64,000 nt of DNA from Phycisphaerae bacterium (GTDB lineage Bacteria; Planctomycetota; Phycisphaerae; UBA1845; Fen-1342): assembly GCA_030428945.1 (NCBI GenBank), contig JAUIEC010000005.1, positions 124,001-188,000 on the forward strand, in the 5' to 3' direction. The notes beneath the pieces are model-generated. The model was given only the letters and a program-made list of their open reading frames with translations, was not told the origin of the DNA and searched no databases. A program made the position numbers and the translations under genes. How positions within the stretch are numbered: position 1 is the stretch's first letter; each line of letters begins with the position of its first letter. Positions 31,638 to 40,568 of the stretch are shown here, piece by piece.

Positions 31638-33119
31638 ATGGACAGCTTGCAAACCGAACCGGTCCGCCCGGCCGATGGAGCGGACGCCGACTGTGAAATC
31701 AAACCTATGCATGACGAAACGACGCCACCCAGCGTGGCCGGCAATGACTCCTTCGCCCGCCTCGGACTCGGGGCCCGGACGATCGGAAAACTCGCGGATC
31801 TGAACTTCGACAGCCCGACCGCCATCCAGGAACTGGTGATCCCGGCCCTGCTCGACGGCAAGGACGTCCTCGCCCGGGCCCGCAGCGGCGAGGGCAAAAC
31901 CAACGCCTACATCCTGCCGATCGTCGAACGGATCGTGGCCGACCAGCCACTGCAGGCGATCATCCTGGTCCCCGCCCGCGGGATCGCCCAGCGACTGGCC
32001 CGCAACCTCGAACGGCACACCGCCGCCGAAGGCATCCGCACCGCGGTGCTGGCAGGCCGCCCGCAGGCCGTCACGCCCCCCGAGCAGGTGCCGCACATCC
32101 TGGTGGCCACGCCCCGCCGGGCGGCCGGCTACGTCGGAACGCTGCAGGACGAGGACTTCGCCGACAAGGTCCTGGTGGTGATCGACGAACTCGATGCCCT
32201 GCTCGACCTGGGCGAAGGCAAGGACCTCGAAGCGATCTGCGACGAGATGCCCGAGGACCTGCAGAGCCTGCTGCTGACCGGCGTGATCAACGCCGACGTC
32301 GAGGCCTTCTCGGCCGACCTGCAGAACGACCCGGTCCGCTGCGAGCCCGAGTCCGGCCCGCCGGTGGTATCGCGGGTGGCCCACGGGCGCTACGTGATCG
32401 ACGAGGAAGAGCGGTTCGACACGCTGCTGTCGATCTGCAAGCAGGTGCGCCCGCGCCTGGGACTGGTCTACGCCCGCGACGATCACGAGCAGGTCGAGAT
32501 CATCGACCGCCTGCGTCGTGCACGGGTCGAATGCCGCGCGCTGGACGAACCCGGTGGCGGCGGGCGCGACGGAGGGCGCCGTGACGGTGGTCGCCGCGAC
32601 GGCGGACGCCGGGACGACCGCGGCCCGCGCCGCGGCGGCGGACGGGACGGGTCGAGCGTGATCGTGACCTCGGGCTGGGATGCCCGCCGGCTGAGCACGG
32701 TGCCGTTCTCGCACGTGATCCACTACACCACGCCGGCGTCGGGGCAGGAACTGGCTGACCGGCTGGCGCAACTGGACCGGCTGAACCGCCAGGGCCTCTC
32801 GATCCTGCTGCTGGCGAGCGACGACGCCCACCTGGCCGACGAAATGGCCGGCGAACTGGGCGTCGAGATCAAGGAACTCGAACCCCTGGCCAAGCCCGAG
32901 CGGCGCCCGCGTGAGGAACGCCCGGCCCCGCGAAGCAGCGACCAGCGCGACGAAAGCCGCCCGGCCTCGGCCCCGCGCCAGACCGTCACCGGCGGTTTCT
33001 CCGGCCGGGAAGAGGAAGACGAGCAACCGCGCGAGCCGGTCGAAGAGGGACCGCCGGCCCTGCCGAAGACCCTGGGCAGCCGGTTCCCGAAGCGCGGCGG
33101 ACGAAAGCGCCTGCGGTAG
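31638..33119 (+). CDS. Degenerate DEAD-box RNA helicase-like protein with internal RGG insertion
   Basis: From the ATG at 31638 the protein has 493 residues. It has a Q motif (NFDSPTAIQ), a good Walker A (ARSGEGKT, about 81-88), DELD instead of DEAD (183-186) and LTG instead of SAT (213-215). The second RecA lobe keeps LVYARDDHEQVEIIDRL. The motif VI region HYTTPASGQELADRLAQLDR lacks the HRxGRxxR arginines. An Arg/Gly/Asp repeat (about 306-339) replaces the loop before motif V, and the C-terminal tail is charged. It probably binds RNA, but ATP-driven unwinding is doubtful. An ATG at 31707 is an alternative start. It is divergent from gspF. Confidence 0.8.
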   Translation: MDSLQTEPVRPADGADADCEIKPMHDETTPPSVAGNDSFARLGLGARTIGKLADLNFDSPTAIQELVIPALLDGKDVLARARSGEGKTNAYILPIVERIVADQPLQAIILVPARGIAQRLARNLERHTAAEGIRTAVLAGRPQAVTPPEQVPHILVATPRRAAGYVGTLQDEDFADKVLVVIDELDALLDLGEGKDLEAICDEMPEDLQSLLLTGVINADVEAFSADLQNDPVRCEPESGPPVVSRVAHGRYVIDEEERFDTLLSICKQVRPRLGLVYARDDHEQVEIIDRLRRARVECRALDEPGGGGRDGGRRDGGRRDGGRRDDRGPRRGGGRDGSSVIVTSGWDARRLSTVPFSHVIHYTTPASGQELADRLAQLDRLNRQGLSILLLASDDAHLADEMAGELGVEIKELEPLAKPERRPREERPAPRSSDQRDESRPASAPRQTVTGGFSGREEEDEQPREPVEEGPPALPKTLGSRFPKRGGRKRLR

Positions 33120-33273
33120 CGCCCGGCGTGGAGGCGCGGAAGCGGTTCACCCTTTCACGGATCGCTCGTGTCGCCGGACGCGTGCCGGGCTCGGAATCTG
33201 ACCGGATCGGGGCTTCCGGGGCGTCCTGCATTCCGACGACCATGAGAGTCAACGTTTCCCGAGGGGAGCGCCC

Positions 33274-35028
33274 ATGCGGAAGGGTTGTGGCCTGCTGCCG
33301 CTGCTGGTGTTGATGCTGGCGGCGCCGCTGGCGGCCGGCCAGGCGAGCTACACGCTGGAAGTGGACGCGGACGAGGTCTACGTGGGCGAGAGTTTCTCGG
33401 CCCGGTTGATCCTGCGGAACGCCCGCTCCTACAGCGACCCGCAGCCGCCGACGATTCCGGACTGCACCATCCAGGTCGGCGGGCAGCGCTCGTTCACCCA
33501 GTTCGTCAACGGCCGGCGTTCCGAACAACTCACGCTGACCTACCTCCTGACCCCGCGAAAGCCCGGCGTCCTGCGGATCCCGCCGTTCGAACTGCAGGTC
33601 GACGGGCGGGCTGTGCAGACCGATCCGGTCGAGGTCCGCGTCCGGCCGGCAGCGGACCGGGCGACCGAAGCCCGCGATCGCGACGGGGTTCCGCTGCTGC
33701 TGGCCGAGGTGCAGTGCCACGCGGACAGGCTGTACATCGGGCAGCGGGCCCGCTTCACGCTGACGGTGCAGGTCAAGATTCCGAGCGGTGCGACCGGGTC
33801 CCGGCTGACGGCCAACGATCTGTACGGGCTGATGAGCAACAGCCGCACGGGGTTCGGTCCGTTCGCGGAGCCGCAACGGGCGGACCGGCGCCGGCTGGAG
33901 TTCAATTCGAAGGCGTGGAACTACTACGAATTCTCGATGCCCGGCGACGTGATCATGGACCGGACCGGGCCGGTGACCTTCGACGACCTGGTGCTCGAGA
34001 TGGAGTACCCCGAGCGAATCACCCGCGACATCTTCGGGCGGGCGCGGGTCGAGCGGGCCCGGCGCCTGTCGATTCGCCCGCTGGTGATCGCACCCGAGGT
34101 GCAGGATCTGCCGCAGGACGGCGTCCCGGCCGGCTTCGAGGGCGCGGTCGGTCGCTTCACGCTGCAGGTCGAGGCAGACCGGACCGAAGTGCGGGTCGGC
34201 GATCCGATCGAACTGCGGCTGTCGGTTTCCGGACGCGGTCCGCTCGAAACACTCGCCCGGCCGCGGCTGACCGAGCAGGAGCAACTGACGCGGGACTTCC
34301 GCGTGCAGGACGAAGCCCTGACCGGCGAGATGGTCGGCAACCGGCGCGTGTTCACGCAGACCATCCGGGCCAAGCGCAGCGGGATCGACGCGATCCCGGC
34401 CATCGACCTGCCCTACTTCAACCCCGAGCGCGGGCAGTACGAGATCGCCCACTCCGAGCCGATTCCGATCCGCGTGCAGGCCAGCGAAAAGGCCAAGGCC
34501 GCGGATCTGCTGGACCTCGCCGCGGCCGACGAGAACCGCGAAACGGTCAGCGCGGTCGACGGACTGCGCGGCAACATCACCGGGGAACGGATCGTGCTCC
34601 AGCGCGTCAGGCCGGTGGGCTGGGGGCACGTGGCGGTCGCGACCGTGGTTCCGGCCGCGGCGTTCGGCGGCTTCTGGCTGCTGACGGTCGTGCAGACCGC
34701 GCGGCGCGGCGACCCGCTGCTGCGGCGGCGACAACGGGCGATGCGGACGGCCGAGCAGAAGCTGAGCGACGTGCAGGACCCCGGGGCCGTGGCGGCGATT
34801 CTGACCGGCTACGTCGCGGATCGCAGCGGAGCGCCCGAAGGCAGCCTGACCGGCGCTGACGCGCTCGCCGTGCTGCGCGAACGCGATGCCGAGCCGCAAC
34901 TCGTGACGGACGTTCAGCGACTGGTTGAAGCGGCCGAGGCGGCCGCGTACGGCGGAGCGGCCCTGACGACGGACCTGGTGCAGGACGCCCGCGGCTGCCT
35001 GCGCCGGCTGGAGGGGCTGTCGTGGTAA
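33274..35028 (+). CDS. BatD-like membrane-anchored protein
   Basis: The 584-residue protein has a signal peptide (LLPLLVLMLAAPLAAGQ). It has repeated beta-sandwich domains with the BatD opening YTLEVDADEVYVGESFSARL, and DRTGPVTFDDLVLEMEYPE in the middle. A membrane helix follows near 450-470 (VAVATVVPAAAFGGFWLLTVV), with a cytoplasmic helical tail. BatD belongs to the 'aerotolerance' operons that contain MoxR and VWA-domain proteins and are thought to act in envelope stress or complex assembly. The other Bat genes are not in the window. RBS GAGGGGAG precedes the ATG. It overlaps the next gene by 7 bp. Confidence 0.82.
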   Translation: MRKGCGLLPLLVLMLAAPLAAGQASYTLEVDADEVYVGESFSARLILRNARSYSDPQPPTIPDCTIQVGGQRSFTQFVNGRRSEQLTLTYLLTPRKPGVLRIPPFELQVDGRAVQTDPVEVRVRPAADRATEARDRDGVPLLLAEVQCHADRLYIGQRARFTLTVQVKIPSGATGSRLTANDLYGLMSNSRTGFGPFAEPQRADRRRLEFNSKAWNYYEFSMPGDVIMDRTGPVTFDDLVLEMEYPERITRDIFGRARVERARRLSIRPLVIAPEVQDLPQDGVPAGFEGAVGRFTLQVEADRTEVRVGDPIELRLSVSGRGPLETLARPRLTEQEQLTRDFRVQDEALTGEMVGNRRVFTQTIRAKRSGIDAIPAIDLPYFNPERGQYEIAHSEPIPIRVQASEKAKAADLLDLAAADENRETVSAVDGLRGNITGERIVLQRVRPVGWGHVAVATVVPAAAFGGFWLLTVVQTARRGDPLLRRRQRAMRTAEQKLSDVQDPGAVAAILTGYVADRSGAPEGSLTGADALAVLRERDAEPQLVTDVQRLVEAAEAAAYGGAALTTDLVQDARGCLRRLEGLSW

Positions 35029-35834
35029 GGCGACTGGTGGCATGGCTGACGGCGGGTCTGTGCGTCGCGCTGGCGATGGCGGCTGAAGCGGAAGTCGATC
35101 CGGGTGAGACGCTGCGGGCGGCGCTGAATGCCAGCGATCAGGGTGTCGCCCTCGGACGGCGCGACCCGCTGGGCGCGGCCGAGCAGTACCGGGCGGCGGC
35201 CGACGGCTTCACGAAGCTGCGTCGCGAGGGATTCGGCAGCGCGGCGTTGTTCTACAACCTCGGGAACGTGCACTTCCGGCTGGGCGAGACCGGCAAGGCG
35301 ATCGCGTACTACCTGCGGGCGGCGGCGATCGAACCGGGCAACCGGCTGGTGCGGGCGAACCTCGACTACGCCCGGCAGCGGGTGGAGCCGCAGATCGCGG
35401 CCGGCGACGAGGGCGAGTTGATCGAGCGGGTGCTGTTCTGGCAGTACGGGACGACGCGTCGGACACGGCTGTGGGCGGCGGCGCTGTTCGGCACGGCCGG
35501 CTGGCTGGCGCTGGCGGTCTGGGTGCGATGGCGTGTCCGCGGGCTGGTGCCGGTGGCGCTGATCGGGATCGCCCTCGGTCTGAGCAACGCGGGCCTGCTG
35601 GCGTGGGAACTGCGGCAGCAGAGCCGGACGCCGACCGGCGTCGTGGTCGGCGACGCGTACGTCCTGCGCCTCGGTCGCGGCGAAGGGCATGACGCCGCGC
35701 TGAGCGAACCGCTCGGCCCTGGCGTCGAAGTCACGGTCCGGCAACGCCGTGGCGACTGGTACGAGGTGCAACTCGTCGACGGCACCCGCGGCTGGCTGCC
35801 CGGACGCGGCGTCCAACTGGTCGGAGCGCTTTAG
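35022..35834 (+). CDS. BatE-like TPR membrane protein with C-terminal SH3-like domain
   Basis: The 270-residue protein uses a GTG start with GGAGGGG upstream, inside the end of the batD-like gene. It has a signal or anchor helix (LVAWLTAGLCVALAMAA) and a TPR pair (about 50-115, with ALFYNLGNVHFRLGETGKAI). Two membrane segments follow (LWAAALFGTAGWLALAV and LVPVALIGIALGLSNAG), then a bacterial SH3-like end (VTVRQRRGDWYEVQLVDGTRGWLP). This matches the BatE architecture. It very likely works with the upstream BatD-like protein. Confidence 0.82.
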   Translation: MVRRLVAWLTAGLCVALAMAAEAEVDPGETLRAALNASDQGVALGRRDPLGAAEQYRAAADGFTKLRREGFGSAALFYNLGNVHFRLGETGKAIAYYLRAAAIEPGNRLVRANLDYARQRVEPQIAAGDEGELIERVLFWQYGTTRRTRLWAAALFGTAGWLALAVWVRWRVRGLVPVALIGIALGLSNAGLLAWELRQQSRTPTGVVVGDAYVLRLGRGEGHDAALSEPLGPGVEVTVRQRRGDWYEVQLVDGTRGWLPGRGVQLVGAL

Positions 35835-35952
35835 AGGCGATTGCACCAATCGCCTGTGAGCAAGTCAGCAAGCGACCAGGTAAGCAAGGTTTGGAGAAAC
35901 AGCCCCTCACGCACCACTTGTTACTTGTTCACGTGCTTACTTGCTTACTCAC
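35835..35952. repeat. Hairpin and inverted GTGAGCAAG / CTTGCTTACTCAC repeat between convergent genes
   Basis: Right after the stop a palindrome (AGGCGATT GCACC AATCGCCT, 35835-35855) can form a short hairpin. A purine-rich run (GTGAGCAAGTCAGCAAGC, from 35856) follows. Near the other gene is a near-complementary pyrimidine-rich run (GCTTACTTGCTTACTCAC, to 35952). The layout matches the GTGAAGG hairpins elsewhere and may act as a bidirectional transcript end. Confidence 0.6.
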
Positions 35953-36652
35953 TTCGCCATTCCATCATCAGCAGCATGGGCCAGTTGAGGTACTTGGCGG
36001 CCCGTTCGTGGCGGTTGGCGAGATCCTCGTCGACGTGATGTTCGGAGATTCGGTCGAGGACCAGGCCGGCTTGGATCGCGGCGTTCAGGTAGTCGCTGAT
36101 CTCGTTCGGTGCGCTCGCCGGCATGATCTTCGTGCCGGTCTCCGGGTCGGCGAAGCGGGCCTGCAGGCCGCGGAGCATCATCGCCGGGTGCATGACCGAG
36201 CAGATGACGCGCCCGCCCGGCGCCACCACGCGGGCACATTGCGCGAAGAAGTGCGGCAGGTCGCTGACGTGATCGAGGACCAGCGCGCTCAGGACGATGT
36301 CGAACCCGTCATCCGGCAGCGGCCACGGCTTCAGCAGGTCGTGTTCGATCAGCGTGATCCGCTCGAACCCGGGCTTCGCGCGGGCCCGGTCCAGCATGCC
36401 GGTGGAGAAGTCGAGCGCCGTGACGACGGCCCCCTGCCCCGCGGCCCAGAGCGCCTGCCGACCGGTGCCGGTCCCGACGTCAAGCACGCGTCGGCCGCCG
36501 GGATCCCCGACCCGCCGACGAAGCAGCGGCTGCTCGATTTCGATCAGCGGGTTGAACTCGTCGTCGTAAAGCTGCGACCAGCGGTCGTAGCCGTCGCGGG
36601 TGGTGACGTGTTCGGTCGGCTGCGCCGGACCTGGTTTCGGATGAAGGGGCAT
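35945..36652 (-). CDS. Class I SAM-dependent methyltransferase
   Basis: The 235-residue protein has the class I fold. Motif I is VLDVGTGTGRQALWAA, followed by an acidic ribose site (VTALDFSTGML) and motif post-I (IVLSALVLDHVSD), then PGGRVICSVMHPAMMLR. A region typical of UbiE/BioC-like small-molecule methyltransferases follows. The substrate is unknown. It is the last minus-strand gene before the batE-like gene and lies 222 bp downstream of the ketosynthase across two repeat arrays, so it may or may not belong to the acyl cluster. Confidence 0.85.
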   Translation of the reverse strand: MPLHPKPGPAQPTEHVTTRDGYDRWSQLYDDEFNPLIEIEQPLLRRRVGDPGGRRVLDVGTGTGRQALWAAGQGAVVTALDFSTGMLDRARAKPGFERITLIEHDLLKPWPLPDDGFDIVLSALVLDHVSDLPHFFAQCARVVAPGGRVICSVMHPAMMLRGLQARFADPETGTKIMPASAPNEISDYLNAAIQAGLVLDRISEHHVDEDLANRHERAAKYLNWPMLLMMEWRSE

Positions 36653-36660
36653 GGCAACTC

Positions 36661-36880
36661 CAGAGGGAGCGAGGGAGCCAGGGAGCGAGGGAGCGAGAGC
36701 AGAGCGCGCGACGCCTTGTTCCTTTTTGTCTTGCTCCCAAGCGTCTGCGTCAGAGGTTCGTGGACGACTTTCGGACAGTGCGCAAACTAGCAGGCGAACG
36801 AGGAAGGCGGAACCGGCTTTCGATTACTCTGCCCTGGCTCCCTCGCTCCCTGGCTCCCTCGCTCCCTCCCCCGGTCATCT
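36661..36880. repeat. Two (GGGAGCGA)-type arrays flanking the ketosynthase-methyltransferase gap
   Basis: One array (GAGGGAGCGAGGGAGCCAGG..., 36661-36700) sits at the methyltransferase start. An opposite-strand array (CTCCCTCGCTCCCTGG..., 36836-36880) sits at the ketosynthase stop. They face each other as an imperfect inverted pair. No gene is seen between them. Confidence 0.65.
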
Positions 36881-38161
36881 CTTCCGGACGATCAGCGTGT
36901 CGTTCTGTCCGCCGAAGCCGAAGCTGTTGCTGAGGCAGGCCTTGACGTCGGCCTTGCGGGCCTGGTTCGGGACGTAGTCGAGGTTGCAGTCCGGGTCGGT
37001 GTGTTCGTGGTTGATCGTCGGCGGAATCATGCCGTCGCGAATCGCCAGCAGGCAGGTGATCAGTTCGACCGAACCCGCGGCCGCCACCAGGTGCCCGAAC
37101 ATGCTCTTGACGCTGCTGACCGGCGTCTTCGGGGCCTGCTCGCCGAAGACCTTGTTGATCGCGAGGGTTTCGAGCTTGTCATTCTCGGTCGTGCTGGTGC
37201 CGTGGGCCGAGATGTAGTCGATCTGATCGGGCGTCATCTCGGCCGCATCGAGAGCCGCCCGCATCGCGGCCGTCGCCCCGCGGGCCTCCTTGTGGATGTC
37301 GGTCACGCGGAACGCGTCGGCCGTCGAGCCATAGCCGCAGATTTCGCCGTAGATCGTCGCGCCGCGGGCGACCGCGCGATCGTGTTCCTCGAGGATCAGG
37401 ATGCCGGAGCCTTCGCCGAGGACGAAGCCGTCGCGCGTGCGATCGAACGGACGCGAGGCGGTCTGCCACGAGTCGTTGCGGGTCGACAGCGCGGTCAGCA
37501 GGTTGAAGCCGGTCACGCCGAGCGGGTGAATCATGCTGTGCGCCCCGCCCGAGATCATCACGTCCGCGTCGCCGCGCTGAATGATGCAACTGGCCTCGCC
37601 GATCGCCTGCGTGCTCGCGCTGCAGGCCGTCAGCGTGTTCAGGTTCGGTCCCTGCGCATCGAACAGGTACGCCAGGTGACAGGCGGCCGAGTTCGGGTCC
37701 TGCTCGAATTCGCGACTGGCGCTCATCGTGGCGTAGGCCCGCTCGGCCCACTTCATCGCGTCCAGCTCGCGGGTGTCCTTGTTCCAGCCCGCACAGGCCG
37801 CCCCGATGAAGTGATCCGAATCGATCGGCCCCTCGCCGGCACCGAGGTAGACGCCGACCATCTCGGGATCGAGCGTGGCCGGGTCGAGCCCCGAGTGGGC
37901 CCAGGCCTGCAGGGCCGCCCCGATCGCGAAGCCGGCGTTGCGGCTGGCGGTCTGGTGCGCGTCATAGCGGTCGCCGAGCGCGGCCGCGAGGTCGAAATCG
38001 CGGACCTCGGCCGAGAAGGTGGTCGGATAGGCGGAGGCGTCGAAGATGGTGGTCGGCCCGACGGCGCTGTCGCCGTTCAGGAGCCGTTTCCAGGTTCCTT
38101 CGAGGTCGCAGCCCAGCGGGGTGACCCAGCCCATTCCGGTAATGACGACACGTCGATTCAT
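36875..38161 (-). CDS. Beta-ketoacyl-ACP synthase (FabF-like), active-site complete
   Basis: The 428-residue protein is a KAS II-type condensing enzyme that extends acyl-ACP with malonyl-ACP. The Cys-His-His triad is intact: Cys180 in LNTLTACSAST, His320 in ISAHGTSTTEND and His357 in KSMFGHLVAAAGS. The start MNRRVVITGMGWVTPLG at 38161 has AAGG nine bases upstream; an ATG three codons earlier sits right on that AAGG. The upstream gene codes for a homologue lacking all three residues. The two probably form a heterodimer like KS-alpha/KS-beta. Confidence 0.88.
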   Translation of the reverse strand: MNRRVVITGMGWVTPLGCDLEGTWKRLLNGDSAVGPTTIFDASAYPTTFSAEVRDFDLAAALGDRYDAHQTASRNAGFAIGAALQAWAHSGLDPATLDPEMVGVYLGAGEGPIDSDHFIGAACAGWNKDTRELDAMKWAERAYATMSASREFEQDPNSAACHLAYLFDAQGPNLNTLTACSASTQAIGEASCIIQRGDADVMISGGAHSMIHPLGVTGFNLLTALSTRNDSWQTASRPFDRTRDGFVLGEGSGILILEEHDRAVARGATIYGEICGYGSTADAFRVTDIHKEARGATAAMRAALDAAEMTPDQIDYISAHGTSTTENDKLETLAINKVFGEQAPKTPVSSVKSMFGHLVAAAGSVELITCLLAIRDGMIPPTINHEHTDPDCNLDYVPNQARKADVKACLSNSFGFGGQNDTLIVRKR

Positions 38162-38172
38162 GCCAGGCATCC

Positions 38173-38212
38173 TTGAGAGGGAGCGAGGGGACCAGGGAGC
38201 GAGCGAGCGAGG
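38173..38212. repeat. (GGGAGCGA)-type array between the two ketosynthase genes
   Basis: A short run of GAGGGAGCGAGGGGACCAGGGAGCGAGC units fills most of the 78-bp gap between the two ketosynthase-family genes. Confidence 0.6.
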
Positions 38213-38239
38213 ACTTGGCAGGTGCGCATCGCGGGTCCC

Positions 38240-39580
38240 CTACTCATCCTGGTAGCGCTTGATGACGAGGCTCGCGTTCTGGCCGCCGCCGAGGGCGTAG
38301 CCGTTGCTGATCGCGACTTCGATCCGCTGGTCGATCGGCTTGCCGGTCACCAGTCGCAGGCCCGCCTGCGGGTCGAGGTCGGCCGAGTTGATCGCGTGCG
38401 GAACGGTGTTGTGCTGCAGGGCGAGCACGCCGGCGATGAAGTCCAGCGCGCCGCTGCCGGCCCCGTTGACCCCCATCCCGCCCTTGATCGAGAGGGCCGG
38501 GATGTCGGCCAGGTCGGATCCGAAGGCGGTCTGCAGTCCGGCCGCTTCGGCGGCGTCGTGTTCGCGGGTGCCGCATGCGAAGGTGGTGATCAGGTCGACG
38601 TCCCCGGGCTGCACGCCGGCATCGCGGAGCGCCTTGCGGCTGGCGAGGGCGAGTCCGCGCCCGGTCGGTGCGGGGGCCGAGGGCTGCTGCGGCGGGTGGG
38701 CGTCGGCGCTGGCGCCGAAGCCGGACAGTTCGCAGTAGATCCGGGCGCCGCGGGCGCGGGCGTGTTCGAGTTCCTCGAGGATGACGAGCCCGCCGCCCTC
38801 GGAGATGACGGTCCCGTCGCGGTCGGCGGCGAAGGGCCGGCAGGCCTTTTCGGGCTGGTCGTTGTTCAGGCTCAGTCGCTTGCCGAGCGACTGGCGGAGC
38901 AGCGCCATCGGGTTGGCCTTGCTCTCGGCGCCGCCGCAGATGCAGACGTCGGCCGTGCCGCGCTGGATGGTGCGGAACGCTTCGCCGATCGCCAGGTGGC
39001 TGCTGGCCTCGCCGCAGGTGATGGTGTTGCTGGGTCCCTGGGTGTCATGCACGATGCTGACGTGGCAGGCGAGCATGTTCGGCAGGAACTTGAGCAGCCA
39101 GAGCGGCGTCAGGTGGTGCATGCCCTCGGCGCCCCACTTGACGATCCGGAAGTCGTCGTCCTCGACCGCGGTGGAGAGCGCCTCGGCCAGTTCGGCCAGG
39201 TCGGCGCAGATCAGCCCGGCCCCGATGTTGGTGCCGAAGCGGGTGCTGTCGAGGTTGACCTGCCCGGCTTCGCCGCGTTCGACCAGGCAGCGGGTCATCA
39301 GGCCGGCGTCGTGGACCGCCTGGTAGGCGGCGACGACCGCGATCTCGATGTCGCGGGCCATGATCTTCTTCTGCTTGCGGTAGGGTTTCGGAACGCAGTC
39401 GGCGACCTTGATGCCGTCGATTTCGCCGGCGATCTGCGAGTCGAAGCGGCTCGGGTCGAACGACTGGATCCGGCGGACGCCGTTGCGGCCTTCGAGCAGG
39501 CTGTTCCAGAATTCGGAGGGTCCGCTGCCGATCGGGCTGACCGGGCCGAGACCGGTGACCACAACGCGTCGGGTACTCAC
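38240..39580 (-). CDS. Ketosynthase-like chain-length-factor type partner without catalytic triad
   Basis: The 446-residue protein has the thiolase fold and overall FabF layout (VVVTGLGPVSPIGSG; ISEGGGLVILEELEHA). All three catalytic positions differ. Aligned without gaps to FabF, the active Cys is Glu191 (ITCGEASSHLAIGEA), the first His is Cys336 (TFACGTREHD) and the second His is Val371 (GGMGVNGAGSG). In type II polyketide and aryl-polyene systems such a degenerate subunit pairs with an active ketosynthase and sets chain length. The GTG start overlaps the dehydratase stop (GTGA) with GAGGAT upstream. An ordinary fatty-acid housekeeping role is unlikely. Confidence 0.82.
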   Translation of the reverse strand: MSTRRVVVTGLGPVSPIGSGPSEFWNSLLEGRNGVRRIQSFDPSRFDSQIAGEIDGIKVADCVPKPYRKQKKIMARDIEIAVVAAYQAVHDAGLMTRCLVERGEAGQVNLDSTRFGTNIGAGLICADLAELAEALSTAVEDDDFRIVKWGAEGMHHLTPLWLLKFLPNMLACHVSIVHDTQGPSNTITCGEASSHLAIGEAFRTIQRGTADVCICGGAESKANPMALLRQSLGKRLSLNNDQPEKACRPFAADRDGTVISEGGGLVILEELEHARARGARIYCELSGFGASADAHPPQQPSAPAPTGRGLALASRKALRDAGVQPGDVDLITTFACGTREHDAAEAAGLQTAFGSDLADIPALSIKGGMGVNGAGSGALDFIAGVLALQHNTVPHAINSADLDPQAGLRLVTGKPIDQRIEVAISNGYALGGGQNASLVIKRYQDE

Positions 39581-40065
39581 AGGGCGATCCTCGCGCGGCT
39601 CTGTTCCGTGAAGTTGCGGAGCAGGGCCATGAAACTCTCGGTGAAGACGAAGTTCTCTTCGGGGAAGTCCAGTCCGCTCATGTTCTGATCGATGTGCGAG
39701 AAGACGATGTCGACCGTGCCGATCGTCTCATCGCCGACCGTGATGGTTCCGCGGGTGCGGCCCTGGCGCTCGTCGAGGTGTTCGACCTCGGCGGTATAGC
39801 GGATGGTCTCGCCGGCCTGGACGATTCCGCTGAAGCTGGCGCGGGTGATCTTGGCGAGAATGACCTTCTCGGAGAAGTCGCGGGCCTCGCCGACGAGAAT
39901 CCCGGCGGTCTGGGCCATGCCTTCGATCATCAGGCTGGCCGGCATGATCGGGAAGTCCGGGAAGTGATCGTGCAGGTGGTCCTCGGCGAGCGAGACGTTC
40001 TTGATCGCCTCCGCCCGCGTTCCCCGCTCGAACGCCTCGAACCGGTCGATCCAGATCCACCGCAA
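39577..40065 (-). CDS. FabZ-like 3-hydroxyacyl-ACP dehydratase
   Basis: The 162-residue hotdog-fold protein has the dehydratase active-site segment HDHFPDFPIMPASLMIEGMAQ, with the catalytic His and Glu in place. It dehydrates 3-hydroxyacyl-ACP to enoyl-ACP. A TTG start at 40065 has GGAGGAG six bases upstream. It lies between the ACP gene and the ketosynthase-like partner and overlaps the latter by 4 bp. A second, different FabZ homologue lies two genes upstream, so the cluster has two dehydratases. Confidence 0.87.
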   Translation of the reverse strand: MRWIWIDRFEAFERGTRAEAIKNVSLAEDHLHDHFPDFPIMPASLMIEGMAQTAGILVGEARDFSEKVILAKITRASFSGIVQAGETIRYTAEVEHLDERQGRTRGTITVGDETIGTVDIVFSHIDQNMSGLDFPEENFVFTESFMALLRNFTEQSRARIAL

Positions 40066-40102
40066 CGTCTGCTCCTCCGGGGGCCCGGCGGGTCGGCCTG
40101 GG

Positions 40103-40501
40103 TCAGGCCGCCGCCTCGAGCTTGTGCTGCACGAAGTTGACGATCGTGTCGACCGTGAAGACCTCGCTGATCCGATCGATGTCCGGATCGGACTCGAAGC
40201 TGGTCAGGTCGGCGTACGGCATGCTGGCCTTCAGGGCCGCCAGTCCGTCGGCGTTCAGCTTCTTGTCGTTGACGTAATCCGGGTTGTTCAGCACTTCCCG
40301 CGGCATCAGCTCGTCCTGCGGGATCTTGATGCTGAACTCCTTCTCGAGCCGGAAGACGATGTCGAGGAAGTCGATCGACTCGGCTCCCAGGTCGCCCTGC
40401 AGGGTCGCGTCGTTGGTGACCTCGTCGTCATCCACGCTGAGCGCGTCCACAAGGGTTCGCTGTACCTTCTCGAAGATCTCGTCCTTGGTAAACGAAGGCA
40501 T
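40103..40501 (-). CDS. Acyl carrier protein, long variant
   Basis: The 132-residue protein has an ACP fold with the phosphopantetheine attachment serine at 42 in DLGAESIDFLDIVFRLEKEF (the usual DSL is ESI). Ordinary AcpP is about 80 residues. Here about 35 extra residues (from PDYVNDKKLNADG to SFESDPDID) are inserted before the last helix DTIVNFVQHKLEA. The start MPSFTKDEIF is supported by GGAGGA. Its place in the cluster suggests it carries the chain made by the two ketosynthases and the two dehydratases. Confidence 0.88.
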   Translation of the reverse strand: MPSFTKDEIFEKVQRTLVDALSVDDDEVTNDATLQGDLGAESIDFLDIVFRLEKEFSIKIPQDELMPREVLNNPDYVNDKKLNADGLAALKASMPYADLTSFESDPDIDRISEVFTVDTIVNFVQHKLEAAA

Positions 40502-40568
40502 CTCGCCCGTCCTCCACACATTGGCCGCGACCGCGCCGGGCCGCCTGAATCAGCTACCCAAAAAAACG

